From the NCBI GenBank assembly GCA_946482075.1, contig CAMLQG010000054.1, forward strand, positions 1 to 23,686: a stretch of 23,686 nucleotides of DNA. Reading direction: 5' to 3'. Under the pieces are notes generated by a model. That model had not been told where the DNA came from. It searched no databases and worked only from the letters and a program-made list of their open reading frames with translations. Positions 22,554 to 23,686 of this stretch are shown here, in pieces. This DNA comes from an uncultured Erythrobacteraceae bacterium. Its GTDB lineage: Bacteria > Pseudomonadota > Alphaproteobacteria > Sphingomonadales > Sphingomonadaceae. Numbering within the stretch: position 1 is the stretch's first letter; each line of letters begins with the position of its first letter. The position numbers were made by a program, and so were the translations under genes.

Positions 22554-23576
22554 TCAGGCCAACAAATGCAGGAAATCGTTGAACTGGACGTTCTGGATTT
22601 CGCCGTGCCCGATCCGGCCATTATAATTCCATTCGATCATGCAGATCGGACAGCGGACGTTGAGCCATGCGGTGAGCGGAGTGGCGGCGCGGACCTTGCC
22701 GTGGAATTCGTGAACGCGGCCATGCTCGTCGGTCAGCTTGAGATACATCGCGCGGGGCAGCAGGTGCTCCCGGTCATAGTCGATCTTCGAGCTGATATGG
22801 GTGACGATGCATTTCTGGCCGTCGACCACCAGCCAGCCGAACCGCAGGAGCGAGCCGGGCGGGATTTCGAACTTGCCCTTCCAGATCGGGTCCAGCGCCT
22901 CGTCTTCCATGCCTACCACGGTGAAGGACAGGTCCGGGCCGAAGGCGCCGGTGGTCCATGAATTGGGCGGGATGCCCATCGGGTCTTCCAGCCGGTATTC
23001 ACCGAAGGAACGGTCGCGCATGCTGTAGCAGTTCACGTCATAGCGCTCGCCGCGCAGGGTGATCTCGCCTGTGCAGTGCATCGTCTGCTCGAAATGGTTG
23101 CTGGTCGGCCAGACGAGCGGTTCGGTCACCGCCGTCTGAACCACGTCGAAGCTGTTGCCGCGTTCCTTGTCCTCATATTTCAGATGCCAGACCTTGCTGG
23201 GCTCCGTCATCTTGATCGACAGGCCGCTGTCGAGCGTGAAGTCGGTGAAGCTCTTCGCGAAGACATCGCCACTCATGAAACCGCGGAAATCGAACAGCTC
23301 GCAGGCGAGATTGATCGGCTTGAAGCCGCGCCACGCCATGGTGCCGGATTCAAGCGCCTTGAGATTGGGATGGTACCAGACCCAGGTGAAGCAATGGAGA
23401 TCGGCCTCGGGCACGTAGAAGCCGTAATATTGCGTCTCGGTCAGCGCGTAATGCGGCTTTTCCTTGCAGATTTCGGGATGGAGCTCCTCGTCGCGCGGGT
23501 CGTAGGTCCCGAAGCCGCCCTTGTGATATTGTACGAAATAGGCCGATCCGAGTTCGAGATTCTGCGTTTCGCTCAT
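22554..23576 (-). CDS. DUF7064/DUF7065-type protein (lipocalin-like, CrtC/AttH-related), function unknown
   Basis: The protein has 340 residues, beginning MSETQNLELGSAYFVQYHKG. It is rich in aromatic and beta-strand segments (TETQYYGFYVPE, CFTWVWYHPN, CYSMRDRSFGEYR, WTTGAFGPDLSF), with no signal peptide or membrane helix. The pattern fits the two-domain lipocalin-like proteins related to hydroxyneurosporene synthase/AttH, annotated as DUF7064 and DUF7065; I give this from memory. Some relatives handle hydrophobic ligands. ATG at 23576-23574 is chosen because AGGA lies about 4-5 bases upstream and the family-like sequence begins there; the frame extends 24 codons further without similarity. 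It converges on the crotonase gene across the repeat. A role in binding or modifying the pathway substrate is possible but only inferred from location. Confidence 0.75.
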   Translation of the reverse strand: MSETQNLELGSAYFVQYHKGGFGTYDPRDEELHPEICKEKPHYALTETQYYGFYVPEADLHCFTWVWYHPNLKALESGTMAWRGFKPINLACELFDFRGFMSGDVFAKSFTDFTLDSGLSIKMTEPSKVWHLKYEDKERGNSFDVVQTAVTEPLVWPTSNHFEQTMHCTGEITLRGERYDVNCYSMRDRSFGEYRLEDPMGIPPNSWTTGAFGPDLSFTVVGMEDEALDPIWKGKFEIPPGSLLRFGWLVVDGQKCIVTHISSKIDYDREHLLPRAMYLKLTDEHGRVHEFHGKVRAATPLTAWLNVRCPICMIEWNYNGRIGHGEIQNVQFNDFLHLLA

Positions 23577-23686
23577 GGCATCCTGTCCCTTGGGTAAGAG
23601 CCGTTCGATACCAGAGCAGCGGCGCGGAAATTCGCTGTTCGCGCACACCAGCCGTCCTGACTGTGAACGGGCGGCGTCGTGCTGCC

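Overview
The window is a GC-rich catabolic gene cluster. It probably comes from a sphingomonad-type alphaproteobacterium such as a Novosphingobium, Sphingobium or Sphingopyxis relative. The grounds are two large TonB-dependent receptors embedded among acyl-CoA genes, the style of the coding sequence, and a long palindromic repeat that begins CGTCATTGCGAGCG, of a type I associate with alphaproteobacteria. The taxonomic call is an inference. Almost all genes lie on the + strand. The two exceptions are the edge genes: a CoA-binding acyl-CoA synthetase fragment on the left and a lipocalin-like DUF7064/DUF7065-type protein on the right.

Layout. (1) 1-531 (-): N-terminal part of an NDP-forming acyl-CoA synthetase. 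(2) 709-2045: both subunits of a 3-oxoacid CoA-transferase. (3) 2187-7601: a tight operon of two acyl-CoA dehydrogenase subunits, a crotonase, two NAD-type short-chain dehydrogenases (SDRs), and a crotonase-fold hydrolase that closely resembles 6-oxocamphor hydrolase. (4) 7771-12040: TonB receptor 1, an SDR and a hormone-sensitive-lipase-type esterase. (5) 12373-14721: TonB receptor 2. (6) 15158-22445: hot-dog thioesterase, Baeyer-Villiger monooxygenase (BVMO), amidohydrolase-2 enzyme, DUF35 Zn-ribbon/OB protein, non-canonical thiolase, acyl-CoA synthetase and a second crotonase. (7) A 30-bp-arm palindromic repeat lies between the two convergent genes at the right end.

How the genes may work together (inference). 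The substrate is taken up through the receptors, and the NAD-type SDRs oxidise alcohols to ketones. The BVMO converts a ring ketone to a lactone or ester, which the amidohydrolase and/or esterase opens. The acyl-CoA synthetase or CoA-transferase adds CoA. The heteromeric acyl-CoA dehydrogenase and the crotonases desaturate and hydrate, and the DUF35/thiolase-like pair makes a retro-aldol or thiolytic cut. The oxocamphor-hydrolase-like enzyme cleaves a cyclic beta-diketone. Together these suggest an alicyclic substrate such as a terpenoid or steroid-like compound. No ring-hydroxylating oxygenase, P450, transposase, tRNA or regulator gene is visible.

The most interesting non-coding signal is a palindrome close to CGAATCATGATTCG. 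It recurs in the leaders of five transcription units (591, 2076, 7680, 12275, 15040), which suggests one regulon controlled by a regulator encoded outside the window.
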